A stretch of DNA of 64,000 bases, from contig MU129998.1 in assembly GCA_015039465.1 (NCBI GenBank), forward strand, positions 1 through 64,000, written 5' to 3'. A model generated the notes under the pieces. That model had not been told where the DNA came from. It searched no databases and saw only the letters and a program-made list of their open reading frames with translations. Position numbers and translations under genes: made by a program. Shown here one piece after another: positions 33,201 through 44,515 of the stretch. This DNA is from Phlegmacium glaucopus. Lineage: Eukaryota; Basidiomycota; Agaricomycetes; Agaricales; Cortinariaceae. The stretch's first letter is position 1; each line of letters begins with the position of its first letter.

Positions 33201-36123
33201 GCAACTTGGTCGGGTTCTGGGAACTCCAGTGACTGCAGCCGAATTGCATGTTGTGTCCAATCGTGACCGCGTTGCACATCAATTATTTGATCTATGGTTC
33301 GAACAGTATGTCCTTTTTTCATGGGATTTAGATGATCTCGTCTCACCGGAAACTAGCGTTCCAACGGAAGAGCACATTCGACGGTTCCAACGCAAACCCG
33401 TTCCTTATCGTCTTAATGACATTCAAGATGTTGACTGGCGCAAGCACTCGGATCCTTGGATGGAGGGTGCATTCTATCGCTACCCCGGTCAAACAATCAA
33501 GTTAATACAGCAAAAACATACCGCGGAGACGATGCAACAGTATCTCTCGGAAAGAACCATGCCGGAAATTGACCAAATTATGGCTTTTGCTATACAATAT
33601 CACGCAGAGGACGAGATTTTCCTCATCTTCGCTCATGTCATTAGTCAGCAACCGCTTTCGCAGGAATTTGCAACGACCTGGACTGAGCGATACCCCCCGT
33701 TGACATTTGCTCTCCTGAAAAGCTATCCGCCTGATGAAGAAGCTCAAGCTCATCCCGATATCGCGTCTCTCATACACCACATTGCACGCAATATCATCCG
33801 ATCTGCCAACGACACCCGCATTGCTGCTCTAGTTGCATTAGAAAAGCTGGCGAAGTCTATTGGAACGATGGAACTTGATCAATATATTGATATCCTCATG
33901 TTAACCGCTCTATCGGTGCGCTCTAAACAACTTGTCCAGGAAGTTCTACTGGTGCTGAACGATTGTCGGTTACAACACTCGCCCAAGTCAGCAGCAGCAA
34001 CTTACGGGCACAAGCACGCACTAGGCGTCGTTTTCGATCGAGCCGAAGAGGCTGCCGATGAATGTCCTTGCAACGATGATGGTCGACCCCGGAAAAAGCA
34101 GGGGGCACCACCGTCCCATGCGAAACTTACCCCTGGCCCTGATTATCTGGAAAATGGACAAGTCGTTGCGACTATTCGAATTGACGCAAAAACCAACATT
34201 CGGTTGCATTCCCACGTTAGACTACAGGCAGCATCAAAGGCGGAGAACCGTTGGCTTGAGGCGCCAATCATGGATGGGGTTGTTACTCAGGCATCGAAAG
34301 GCGAATTGAAAATCAATATTTTCCACCCCGGACCACCTGAGATGGAAGCAATGGATTGGAATATCTACGATGCTGGAAGTATTGGTGTGTTTTCCGATTA
34401 GCGTTCCCGAGTACATATAATTTATCTATTTCCATCCTCTCTTTCAGCTACCACCAATGCGATGATAGATGCACTGAAGCGTTTATTAACTGATCGAGAA
34501 GGCTGTTGCATGTTTTATAATGCTGTTGTTTGTGAGGAAGGGCCTTCGATTCTCGAAAATATTGAGCCACCGCCGGAATCTACCACTCCTGCACCCGACG
34601 GGTTAAACGAAAGTCAACTAATGGCCATGAACTCATGGCGATCACCTCTCTCTTTAATCTGGGGACCTCCAGGTAAGAACATATTCATCGCTTTCTTTCC
34701 ATTTGAGTTTGATGGTCGCCACTGCAAATCAGGAACAGGAAAGACCACCGTCATGGTACAAATCCTCCGCGATATTATTAAGAGCTATTCCGATAATGTG
34801 CCCAAAATTCTTATGACTGCTTCAACACACAACGGTATTTACTTGAACGCTTCTTCCCTTCAGTGAAATGATATCTTGGCTGCTTTTAGCTGTCGACAAC
34901 GTTTTGGAACGCTTTATCAAAATAAACGCGGAAGAAGGACTACTCCTTGAGGAGCAAGTTCTGCGGGTTGCTACTGACGTTGCTAAAGTCAATCAGTCCC
35001 TCCAGAATTATACAATCAATGCGCGCGTTGGTGGTGATATGAATGAGAACAACAAACTCTTTAAGCAAGCACAAGATCGCGTTGAGAAAGCTAAATTAGT
35101 CTTTACCACCTGTGCAGGTATGAGTTTAACTTCATCAGTTCAGTTGAGATCGATCGCTCAGGCGAGAAATTTTGATATTTGGTCCAACTGTAGGAGCTGG
35201 GCTGGGCATTCTAAGGAAAGTGGACTTCGAGATCGCTCTAATAGACGAAGCCTCTCAAATTACGGAGCCTTGTGCACTTATCCCTTTGGTCAAGGGAATA
35301 ACCAGAGCCGTCGTCGTAGGAGATCAGTGAGTAACTTGTATTTTATTCCAGGCTATTGGCGGTCCTAACCTATCCCAGTGTGCAACTTCGCCCAACAGTA
35401 AGGAACATGGCAAAAGCGTTGGAATACGACGTTTCTCTCCTAGAGAGACTCTACACCTCAGGATCTGATGCTAGCGGAATGGAAAAAACGATGCTGGACG
35501 TCCAATATCGCTCGCCGCGGGAGCTTAATGAATTCCCTTCGAAGGAATTTTACGAGAATAGGCTAAAAACCAGCGATGGAAATGCGGAAGTTGCTAATTT
35601 CCTAGCGCTGTCCAAATTCCCTTGGCCAATCAGAAATGGGACCATCATTCCAACAGTCTTCGTTCAATGCGGAGACGAAGAAGACATGGGTTCTCGCTCT
35701 AAAAGCAATGAAGGACAAGTGAAGGTCGTCCACGAGCTGCTGCCTCTCTTGTCATCACAAAGCCCTGATAAACCTCAAGAACCGAAATTATCCGATATCA
35801 AAATTACTGTTCTTTCACCGTATACAAAACAAATTCAAGCGCTCCGTCACCGTTTACCATCATCGGTAACATGTTCTACGATTGATTCTTTCCAAGGTCG
35901 AGAGAGCGACATCATAATATTTTCTACCGTGCGATGTAACGTGGAAGGTGACGTTGGATTCCTCGACGATCCAAGAAGACTGAATGTGATGTGGACGCGA
36001 GCACGTTTGGCCTTGATCATAGTCGGGGACCGAAAAACGATGAGTGGAAACCAGTTGTGGAAGCGTGCCTTGGATGCTTGCACAGAGGTAGTCCTTCCAG
36101 TGGATCCGCCAGTTGACGCATAG
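30228..36123 (+). CDS. Cellular RNA-dependent RNA polymerase fused to an SF1 (Upf1/Hrr1-type) helicase
   Basis: Fifteen exons: 30228-30572, 30620-30722, 30779-30992, 31044-31636, 31693-31824, 31875-31930, 31985-32070, 32127-32787, 32842-33135, 33202-34384, 34448-34672, 34733-34834, 34890-35117, 35194-35326 and 35379-36123. They sum to exactly 5,100 nt (1,699 aa). RdRP marks: FSDGCGLIS (about 186), NPCLHPGD, the catalytic loop SGGDLDGDEF with DLDGD at about 460-464 (split by an intron), and CVDGANIKIPDKL. Helicase marks: IWGPPGTGKTT (about 1294-1303), IDEASQ (about 1424-1429), VVGDHVQLRPT, LDVQYRSPRELN, STIDSFQGRESDIIIFSTVR and LNVMWTRARLALIIVGD. The linking intron 33136-33201 is phase 0 and the frame stays open on both sides, so one polypeptide is predicted. 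By family, RdRPs make double-stranded RNA for RNAi, and Hrr1/SAD-3-type helicases act with them. The RdRP N-terminal head is shorter than usual. Two adjacent genes mis-joined by me remain possible but would need a hidden stop and start near 33.1-33.2 kb. Confidence 0.85.
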
Positions 36124-36802
36124 GGCTCTTTTAAGCTGAAAAAAGTAATTTACCTACCAGTTCCTTGGAATTGCAATTTCATGTGTTCTGTCTTCGATAT
36201 GGTGACTGAGGCGAATGAAGTCTGTGTGGGTGGTGTAAATGAAGTTTCAAGGCTCGTTAATTTAAATGGCCAGACATACATATATCAATGACTAAGCTGC
36301 CTCACGAGTTCTACTTCCTTTGCCAAGAAAATTTCAACGATTATATTTATAAGTAAGATGTTAACTGATGCCGTCTTTACTCAACTTTACCTTACAGATA
36401 GAAACTTATTAAAGAATATCATTGGTGCTCAAACAAAAATACCTTTCAACAGTCTGAAATCCAGTTACATTTCGCCAAATAATTCTCCAGACAGTCACTA
36501 TCTGACAGCGCTCTCAATGAGGAACTTGAAGTGTCAATGCAGCACATCGGAATATTCCTCATTTTATCAACTTATTGAAAACTCGTAAACGAAGTTATGT
36601 AGTTGACACCTCTTCCATTATACCTCATAGATCACTCATTTTATATATTTTATAACACCATTTGACAGATACATTCTTTCCAAATCCTCAGACACATTAT
36701 TCCCAAGATATTCTATCATGATCCAATTGTCAGTGCAACTCGTATCGGAATAACAGAATTTAATAAACTTACGTCGATATGCGGACAGTTCAGCGTACAC
36801 GA
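36124..36802. other. 3' flank; left part of the secreted-protein duplication unit
   Basis: From about 36300 on, the sequence is alignable to 62570-63095 (shared blocks TCAATGAGGAACTTGAAGTG, ATTGGTGCTCAAAC, ATTTTATAACACCATTT), so it belongs to the segmental duplication described for the next gene. Confidence 0.75.
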
Positions 36803-37660
36803 CTAATTATTACCGACCAAAATCGATGCGGTGCCAGGAGTCCAGCAGAAATTGTTATCGAGGCGCGTTCCGCAAGTAGAAAATTGGTTGCAACTACCGC
36901 CACATCCGCCGCGGTCGCAAAACCCAACGTTCCCGGTAGCAGACAAACACTGAGTGTCAGGTGCGTTAAGGCACTTCGGTCCCCCATTGTATACGGTACA
37001 GTCTCCGCCGCAGACACCGTCGGTTCTTCTGTTACAGTACGTAACCATTGTGTCTAACGCATTGCGTTTGCTGATGGGTTTGCCAATGAAAGTGAGTTTT
37101 GCATCGGTATGTGCGAGCCAGTCTTTGAACTGTTCGACGGTCACGACGTTGGAGACAACCTTCTCGTATAAAGTGAGTAAGCAGCAGTGATAATGGTTTG
37201 AATGACATACCGGGGCCGGGCTCGCAGCGGCAAAGAGAGTCAAAGCACTGATGATAGTCGAGGTTAAAACAATGAATTGCATACTTGGGAATTGGCTTGG
37301 GATAGTGACCTTTCGCTCATTCGTGTGAGCTTTTATCGTTTTTCCATCCACCTATATTGCCTTTTCGAGGAGGTAGATGTAATGGAACGGTGAACGATCG
37401 TCGTTCTGAGCCATTAACTCAGTTAATCAGGTTAGCTGGGTTATGGAGTGAATAATTGCCATTATGTAACCTCGACTGTGGCAATGCAAAACGAGTTACT
37501 CCGGCGACGTAATGAAAAAAACGCGGTTCTTTGACGCTCATCCCGATAGAATGGCACTTGCAGGGACGCGTTTCAATATGACACCAATGATGTTATGCCG
37601 GCGTGTGAATGGTTAAAACCGAGTTAAAACGACAACCCCCGAGGTTTCTGTTGTGCTACA
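36300..37660 (-). repeat. Segmental duplication unit, copy 1
   Basis: Contains the 10-Cys secreted-protein gene with its promoter and 3' flank. It is matched by an inverted copy at about 41580-42640 and a same-orientation copy at about 62570-64000. The similarity runs past the gene on both sides. The upstream side shares GAGCCATTAACTCAGTTAAT and CCAATGATGTTATGCCG; the latter is seen in copies 1 and 3. Confidence 0.85.
36803..37282 (-). CDS. Small secreted cysteine-rich protein, copy 1
   Basis: Two exons, 37282-37211 and 37159-36803, with a 51-nt intron (GTATGT...GAGAAG|G). The spliced product has 142 aa. MQFIVLTSTIISALTLFAAA is a signal peptide cut around ASPAP. The mature part holds ten cysteines between TYCNRRTDGVCGGDC and DNNFCWTPG, with glycine-rich spacing (FCDRGGCGGSC). 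Ten Cys suggests five disulfides. It does not fit the 8-Cys CFEM or hydrophobin spacing. By type it is a secreted effector-like or lytic-phase small secreted protein; no function is assigned. The protein is almost identical to copy 2 (K/Q in HTDAKLTF versus HTDAQLTF is the only change I see). Confidence 0.85.
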   Translation of the reverse strand: MQFIVLTSTIISALTLFAAASPAPVCHSNHYHCCLLTLYEKVVSNVVTVEQFKDWLAHTDAKLTFIGKPISKRNALDTMVTYCNRRTDGVCGGDCTVYNGGPKCLNAPDTQCLSATGNVGFCDRGGCGGSCNQFSTCGTRLDNNFCWTPGTASILVGNN

Positions 37661-40600
37661 TTTGCACAATATCTACATGAGCAAAATTATCATACTTGAA
37701 GCTTGAATTTGCACCATTAGATCCTTCTAAGCTCGACTAAAAAAATCAAACTTTGTGCAAAAATTTCCTGTAATTATTTTGGCATTGCAGAAGTGTGGTC
37801 TTTTGTGTAAACATGTGATTAATTTTCACCTCACACTTACGATGATGGAGTTGATTTTTACCTACTCGGATCCTCATTTTATATTTGCCGAGGTCTCGAA
37901 TTATCCATATTCAAACCGGATAATGGAACCGTTACTAACGTAGTACGGATAATCTGCCAGCTACGGATCTGTGACTGAGTGAGTTGCACTGCCGTTTCCT
38001 CAACCTAGCAATTCGTGTTTCTTTTCGCCATCCTTTAAGCCTTTAGGCCTGCTCCCCGTCTTAGCGATGGCGATGCCAATCTTCTACATCCAGGGACATA
38101 TGATCGACCCCCAGACGATATGCCACATATTTCCTAGGGAAGAGCGACGAGTCAGACGAAACCTACAAATTCACCTGGCATCAACCCTTTATCCAGCACA
38201 TTCCATAAACGGCCTACATGTCAGGTGTGGAGTGGAGCGTGAAGGTCATTTGAGCCCAGTGCTTGTCCTTACTGATGGCTATAACGAGGCGAATGTGGTA
38301 TCAAGGCCTGAGACCCTTCCTCCGCAGGCACTCCAACTCTTAACGCCTGGTATCTGACCGTCTACTAGAGATCAGGATCCAGAAGAAGAAGAGTTGAAGC
38401 GCTGAAGGATTGTTAGGGAGGTCTAGTGAGCGTTGTAACTTGCATAGTCATCCCGCGCTATGGCCTTGACGGTCTCAGATTAAGCGTTTGTTGATTCTCC
38501 TTGTGGCCTTTCAAGTTTGTCATGCGTGAGGTGGTCCATGGCTTCCCTTATTACAACCTTCCATGTATTCTTGCTCTTATACATGTCCTTTTTCACGGTC
38601 GTTGCAGTGTCATTCCTAGTCAAAAGTCCTGTTTTTGGGAGAAAATTTCGGAACTTATATCCTTTGTCTATGTAATTGTGTTGGCTAGGGTGATTTTCCA
38701 ATGACTCGCTGCAATCTTCGTTCCTCTCATCCCCACATTCATCATATACGGAGGTCGTACCCGGTACGGCGTGCAGCCCTCCCAGCTCACTTATCTAACT
38801 TGTCAAAAATAACTCTTATCACAAAAATAGATGCGTCAATGGTCAAATTGATCATGTTCTGTCATAGCATGTTGGGATCATCGGCGTCGGACTCTGGTTC
38901 ACCTGGGATGACACATGTCCAACTGACCAGAAGGGGTAACAACGTCATAGGTGGGCGCCAAAGCCTTCAGACATGAAGCGGTACTTGTCTAAGGGAGTAG
39001 GTACACTGGTCAACTATTCGCCATCATACTAGTATATGTATCCCGAACATCGGTCGATGCGCATGTAGTGTGACAACTGTGGACCATCTTCAATTGTAGA
39101 GAATGACTTGAGCACATGTTGCTCCGTTCTTCTACTCGGAGGTTACTCCACACTTCTTTTAATTCCGAGAATGATCGCAATCTTTGTGACATCTTGTCCC
39201 GTCTCGTTCAAGTACGGTGTTTCGCAAGGATCAGAACTATAGAACTTATGGAAACCAAAATAACCAACTTGAATGAGTCATGACAGTTGCGACATATTTC
39301 TGCCTCATGAGGCAAACAGATCGGTAGGTATAACAGATAACTATGATATAAAAATGATTAGGCTACAATAAGAATATCAAAAGTATGCGTGTCGCACAAC
39401 TGTGCATCGCATAGCCTCCCAATATTCCAACACATACTTGCATAGAACAGTGAAACGCGAGAGTTTGATGTGAGAAGTTCTTTATCAAGCATTCTTATCA
39501 AGCGCTCCGTTTCAGCGTTCCCCCGCCCGAAAAATGAACCTCGAAGGTAATTCATTATAGATTGTTGTTACGTATCTATGTCAATTTTTACGCCGATTCC
39601 ATACCCATTGGTATAAAATTTGCTTAATTACTTCGTGAACCCCTTCCATTTGTGGTTAGAACCTCATAGGATGCTAAAATAATTTCCCCATGAATAGAAC
39701 CTGTCAAAAATGCTGTGACTGGTAATGTTTGAAGAATGAAAGTTCATCGGTGACTACTTGCCCGTGATAGTAAGGTTAGCCGCAACGTTCCCATTGACCA
39801 GAGAACTGACGATATTTTTTTATGTAGCACATACCACTCAGAATGGTTGATAAGAATAACGTCCACACAGCTCAGCCAGCCGCCCTATTATCAACCAATA
39901 GAGATACCTTCCTGTCTCGAACACGTCCTTTCAACTTTCAAGTTTCGAAATGCTGTTGGTGGTCCGATGTGCCGGTTGGAGATAATAGAAGCAATTTGTC
40001 ACCTACATTAGTACATATAGGTTTGGATAAAGATCGACATATGACATGCATGACAATGTATATTACTTTTTCCAGAATAGCTTTGTGAGAAAGCGTCTCA
40101 GATGCCAGTGGAGAGTTTGTTACACATGTAACATCTGATGTTGGAATCTGTCCGATCGCAATTTGATGCAACGGTTACTACATCCCATAATTCGACTTGG
40201 ATTGCGCGGCTGCGCCTCCCTTTGTAATGCGAAGTTGCAAGAGTAAGGGTCTGTAACGCTACATCCTACCATGAGGATAATATCTCGAAGGACATTAATT
40301 TGACCCAAAAAAAAAGAAAGTAACGCCAGTGATAGAACTTGTCAAGGGCAGAGATGCCGAACCATTGGATCCGGCTAGACCCCCAAAAAGTGACCAAACC
40401 AGAGCTATTTTTGGCCAGGAAGCATTGTGTTATGTTGACTCTCGTGTTCAACTCGTGTTGGCTCAGTCTCCCGTAGTTCAGAACGTGTTTTCGTCGTTGA
40501 ACTCGCTTTTTCATAATGGTATTTATCATTAAGATAACATGACAAAATATCACACCACGACCTTGGTAGAAAGAATTATTAAAGATCTGAAATGCCTAAT

Positions 40601-40808
40601 CATTCAAGTTGTCACCTCAGCCCAGAAAATCTTAGAAATCTCAGATTTTGCTCAGAACTTAACTCTCTCAGTATTTATTGGATAGCATATTATTTACATC
40701 TCAATGCGAGATGTTGGTAGTGTGCGGAAGATCGGGAAATATCTATCTATGATTGATACGAATGAGTACAGCTGCTCAGCGTGAATTTAGTGACCAGGCC
40801 ATTCAAAG
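37661..40808. other. Long intergenic stretch
   Basis: No supported gene, RNA gene or TSD-bounded element. Open frames such as 38067-38357 and 38701-38976 show no domain, signal peptide or splice logic. Confidence 0.45.
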
Positions 40809-41391
40809 TTGGAATGCCCTGAGCCAGGTAAAACACAGAAGTGGAATAAATTTACTTCAGCAGCGGAAGATGTCATATGTATAGATTTTATAGAATCAGA
40901 GGAGGACGAGGGCGAATTATTGAAGGATTTCTTTGGTGAATTTGCATGGTGGTGGAGGTTTTTAGAAGATATTTCAGGGCTTGCAGAGTTGAGTTGGGGG
41001 CTAGACCTTGCTAGTAGATTGCGAGGTCAAACCAACAAAGGTGAGCAAGACTATTTCTGTACACTGTACTTATGCCGGAAACATAAATGTGGATCCGACT
41101 GAGTACAAATCAGCTCCCGTTACCAAGGTAAGTAGGGTGATTATGTAGACTCAAATATGTTAATATGTCTGCGTCGCCATAGATAAGATTGGGAACTATG
41201 AAAAATTTCTGTGAGTCGGCAAAAGTACACATACGTACTGTACTTACAGCCATTTTCATATTGATAGGCCTAAACGCCAAAAATACACTTGGTCGGAGTC
41301 GGAATTTGAAGTTGTGCTAGGAGTACAGATCAACATAAAGGACATTGAAGCGGAGATAAGAGTCTGCTCTCGGCTTGCAAGTCGACTCTAA
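40809..41391 (+). CDS. Hypothetical protein, 5' end unresolved (possibly decayed)
   Basis: Four exon-like blocks join in frame: 40809-41040 (CIDFIESEEDEGELLKDFFG ... LRGQTNK), 41102-41126, 41182-41209 and 41269-41391, the last ending SESEFEVVLGVQINIKDIEA ... ASRL. Borders are GTGAGC/GAG, GTAAGT/TAG and GTGAGT/TAG, with matching phases. The C-terminal block looks strongly protein-like. I could not find an ATG that reaches the first block: a candidate start with MSTAAQREFSDQAIQSWN just upstream (40763) is out of phase with every acceptor tried. Either an intron is misread or the 5' end is broken. Family not recognised. Confidence 0.45.
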
Positions 41392-41579
41392 ATCTCAGAG
41401 TCCCCTTGTATGTGCATTTCTTCAGTGTTTAAGAAAATGGTTGTGGTAATAGCAATCTTTGATAGATCGACTATGAAGCCTTAGGCGCTAGATGTCTAGA
41501 GCGCAGCGCTTTAGATACACACTTTGTCTCAGCCGTCATGTCGAAACGCGTCCGGCTGCCAGTGCTATTTTTATCAAAC

Positions 41580-42640
41580 TGTTGAGTGAGTTGAAGAACT
41601 GCCGCTTATTTTATCATTGGTTGACTGGAGTAGTATGGGGGTAGCAACTCCTTTGCATTGCTACAGTCGATAGAGCGATATAATTATGTTGAACGGACCT
41701 AGTTGTTAGTGATCGATAACCAAATCGATTATCCAACCTGAGTAAAGTAACCCTGATTAACTGAGTTAATGGCTCGGAACGATGACCATTCAGAGAATTT
41801 CAGCGTCGTTTCACTTCATCTATTTATCTCCTCGAAAAGGCAATGTGGGTGGAAAAACGATAAAGGCTGACACGAATGAGCGGGAGGTCACTATCCCAAG
41901 CCAGCAGCATGCAATTCATTGTTTTAACCTCGACTATCATCAGTGCTTTGACTCTCTTTGCCGCTGCAAGCCCGGCCCCAGTATGTCATTCAAACCATTA
42001 TCACTGCTGCTTACTCACTTTATATGAGAAGGTTGTCTCCAACGTCGTGACCGTCGAACAGTTCAAAGACTGGCTCGCACATACCGACGCACAACTCACT
42101 TTCATTGGCAAACCCATCAGTAAACGCAATGCGTTAGACACAATGGTTACGTACTGTAACAGAAGAACCGACGGTGTCTGCGGCGGAGACTGTACCGTAT
42201 ACAATGGGGGACCGAAGTGCCTTAACGCACCTGACACTCAGTGTTTGTCTGCTACCGGGAACGTTGGGTTTTGCGACCGCGGCGGATGTGGCGGTAGTTG
42301 CAACCAATTTTCTACTTGCGGAACGCGCCTCGATAACAATTTCTGCTGGACTCCTGGCACCGCATCGATTTTGGTCGGTAATAATTAGTCGTGTAGGCTG
42401 AACTGTCCGCATATCGACGTAAGTTTATTAAATTCTGTTATTCCGATACGAGTTGCACTGACAATTGGATCATGATAGAATATCTTGGGAATTATATGTC
42501 TGAATGTGACTGGAATTTAGGATTTGGGGAGAATGTATCTGCGAAATGGTGTGATAAAATATGTAAAATGAATGATCTATGAGGTATAATGGAAGAATGA
42601 ACTCAATTTGAAGCGTCGACGACATAACTTCGTTTACAGT
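41580..42640 (+). repeat. Segmental duplication unit, copy 2 (inverted relative to copy 1)
   Basis: Reverse-complement match to about 36600-37530, including promoter, intron and 3' flank (TATGCGGACAGTTCAGC; AATTCTGTTATTCCGATACG). The 3' flank has about 25 extra bases (GTCTGAATGTGACTGG region) relative to copy 1. Confidence 0.85.
41909..42388 (+). CDS. Small secreted cysteine-rich protein, copy 2
   Basis: Exons 41909-41980 and 42032-42388, 51-nt intron, 142 aa. It has the same signal peptide and ten-cysteine pattern as the 36803-37282 copy. Without splicing the intron, an open frame also exists that would insert CHSNHYHCCLLTLYEK. Conservation of GT...AG and of the same length in all three copies supports splicing. 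The near identity to copy 1, introns and flanks included, points to recent duplication or gene conversion. Confidence 0.85.
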   Translation: MQFIVLTSTIISALTLFAAASPAPVCHSNHYHCCLLTLYEKVVSNVVTVEQFKDWLAHTDAQLTFIGKPISKRNALDTMVTYCNRRTDGVCGGDCTVYNGGPKCLNAPDTQCLSATGNVGFCDRGGCGGSCNQFSTCGTRLDNNFCWTPGTASILVGNN

Positions 42641-42959
42641 TGAAGCAGCGATGATTTAGGGTTACGGTTATGTGAACCTTCGAACTTGCTTCTCAGCTTT
42701 GGCTTGCGTCTGTCTCGGTCCGTGGAGTGAGGTAGTTCGATGTGAAGACTACAATATTTTATCACACTCACCTCAGGTGTGCGATCGTTGAACTTCTCCT
42801 GCGAAGGTAAGAAAGTAGAAATCATGACAGCAGGTTGGAAAAACGGCACATATTGTTAGCTGGAGTACCGTTCCGCCTCCAACAGCTTCGCCCAAAAATG
42901 TAACATTCCGCTGAATGTGTTGATTCACAAGACATTGATTGAGAAAGCAATGCATTCAG

Positions 42960-43200
42960 AGAATGTTGTACTCATTGCGACACAATTTTCTGATCCACTA
43001 TGAGAGAAACCGTCAGTCAGATTGAAGTTATGGAGAGGGTGAAGACGAGAGGCTACGTTGCAGGTTGCAGACAGACACGGAATGTCGCCCACTAAGCCAA
43101 GGGGCTCCACCATTGTATGCCGTGCAGTTGAAAGCCTGCTGTTGGTAAGTGAATACATGTGGAGCGTCGAGAACGAGACGAAGTTACAGCTGGGCAGTAA
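42960..43200 (-). pseudogene. Relic of the 10-Cys secreted-protein family
   Basis: On the minus strand FNCTAYNGGAPWLS corresponds to DCTVYNGGPKCL of the intact copies. One frame away, DIPCLSATCNVAS corresponds to DTQCLSATGNVGF. Frameshift and stops follow. It lies next to copy 2. Confidence 0.55.
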
Positions 43201-43934
43201 AAGGTTAGGAAGAGAGTGTTGTGGGGAAACCAGCTTGCTCCGCCGTAGATCCTCCCTTCATCGCTGCAGGTCTAACCTGATGACCATCGCGCACAATACT
43301 GACGCAGAACTTTCAACTCGGCAATCCAGTAACCTCCTTCCTAAGTTCCAAACATACGTGTAACACGTTATACAGTCAAAGCTTGTAGCTCTCCAGGATC
43401 GGCGACGCTGTACCATTTCATTCAATTCGTCAGGCCTTGTGACCCGTGACGGACTTGGCGGAAATATTTCGTCACTTGCCCACGTGACAATCGTGGATTT
43501 TGGAAGGCCCGTGACGCTCAGTAAAAAGTACTACTAAAAACGTTTCGTCAGGTTAAGTAACATGATAGTCACATGTAGTCATAGCTTTGTCATGGTATTG
43601 CACATTTTTCGACTACTCCTTGACCACAATCCACTCAGTTCCAAATGTCCATTCAATGCTCGCTAGCAGATCTAGATTCCCATCCTTCCCACAAGTTCCC
43701 AGCCCCCAAGCTCCAAGTCTGAAGATCTGACACGATCCTCCTCTCAATTTCAATCTGAAAGTTATACGCGCAAGCTTTGTGGGTGTGGTTTGCCCTTGCT
43801 CTCACCTCCTACAGGAGTCCTACTAAGGCTTCAACATATGGAATAGGAATTCTTCTATGCCACTCAAAAGAACAGAGTCTCTCATCTTCGAGGTCGGTTT
43901 TGCTGATGGACAATCTGGGTCTTCCCCCCACCGA
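43201..43934. other. Intergenic stretch
   Basis: Nothing recognised apart from the TSD of the next element. Confidence 0.45.
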
Positions 43935-44515
43935 TAGTGATGTGCTGGCTTGGCTTTGGCCTGGCTTTCCTTGGCTTTGGCCTCACTTTTTCCAGGCCAA
44001 GGCCAAACCCTTGGTCTTGGCTTGGCCTGGCTCAAGCCATGGCTTGGGGTCAAAACTTGGCTTGACTCTGGCCTTGGCTTGGCCTTGGCTCAGGCCATGG
44101 CTTACACCTAAAAAAAGTGAAGATTAGTAAAAAAATAAAATACATAACATTTTTTCTGCCTAAATTCATGATTAATTCTAATGTCTATCCATTATTCTCT
44201 GCAGGATCAGGTAATTTCTTTATGAATTATCCTTAAATGAATAAAAATACCCTATATAAAATAATATAATCACCTATTTTATGATAAATTGTTTTTAGAA
44301 AAATCAAATTTTAACTTTTTATACCAATTTTATACATCATAATTTACCACTCAGTCCTATCAAAAAAATTTCCCAAAGCCATGGCTCAGGCCATGGCCTG
44401 TGGCTTTGAAAATCTCAAGCCAAGGTAAGCCAAGCTCATGGCTTGGCTTTGGCCTGGCCTATTTTGCTTGGCTTGGCCTGGCTTCTGGCTTCCAGGCCAA
44501 GCTGGCACATCACTA
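43935..44515. mobile_element. hAT-like miniature element with GGCTTGGC arrays (TSD CCCACCGA)
   Basis: 581 bp, starting TAGTGATGTGCTGGCTTGG and ending CCAAGCTGGCACATCACTA. The 8-bp TSD CCCACCGA is exact (43927-43934 and 44516-44523). Both ends are dense arrays of GGCTTGG/GGCCTGG with CCATGGCTT palindromes, and the middle (44120-44360) is AT-rich. It has no coding capacity. Predicted proteins rich in W/L/A here are artefacts of the array. Confidence 0.9.

Noticed and set aside
36779..37190. Plus-strand ORFs opposite secreted-protein copy 1 (also near copies 2 and 3)
   Set aside because: Antisense shadows; the minus-strand frame has the signal peptide, intron and cysteine pattern.
38067..38357. 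96-aa ORF starting MAMPIFYIQGHMIDPQ
   Set aside because: No domain, no intron signals, no duplicate elsewhere; cannot be distinguished from chance.
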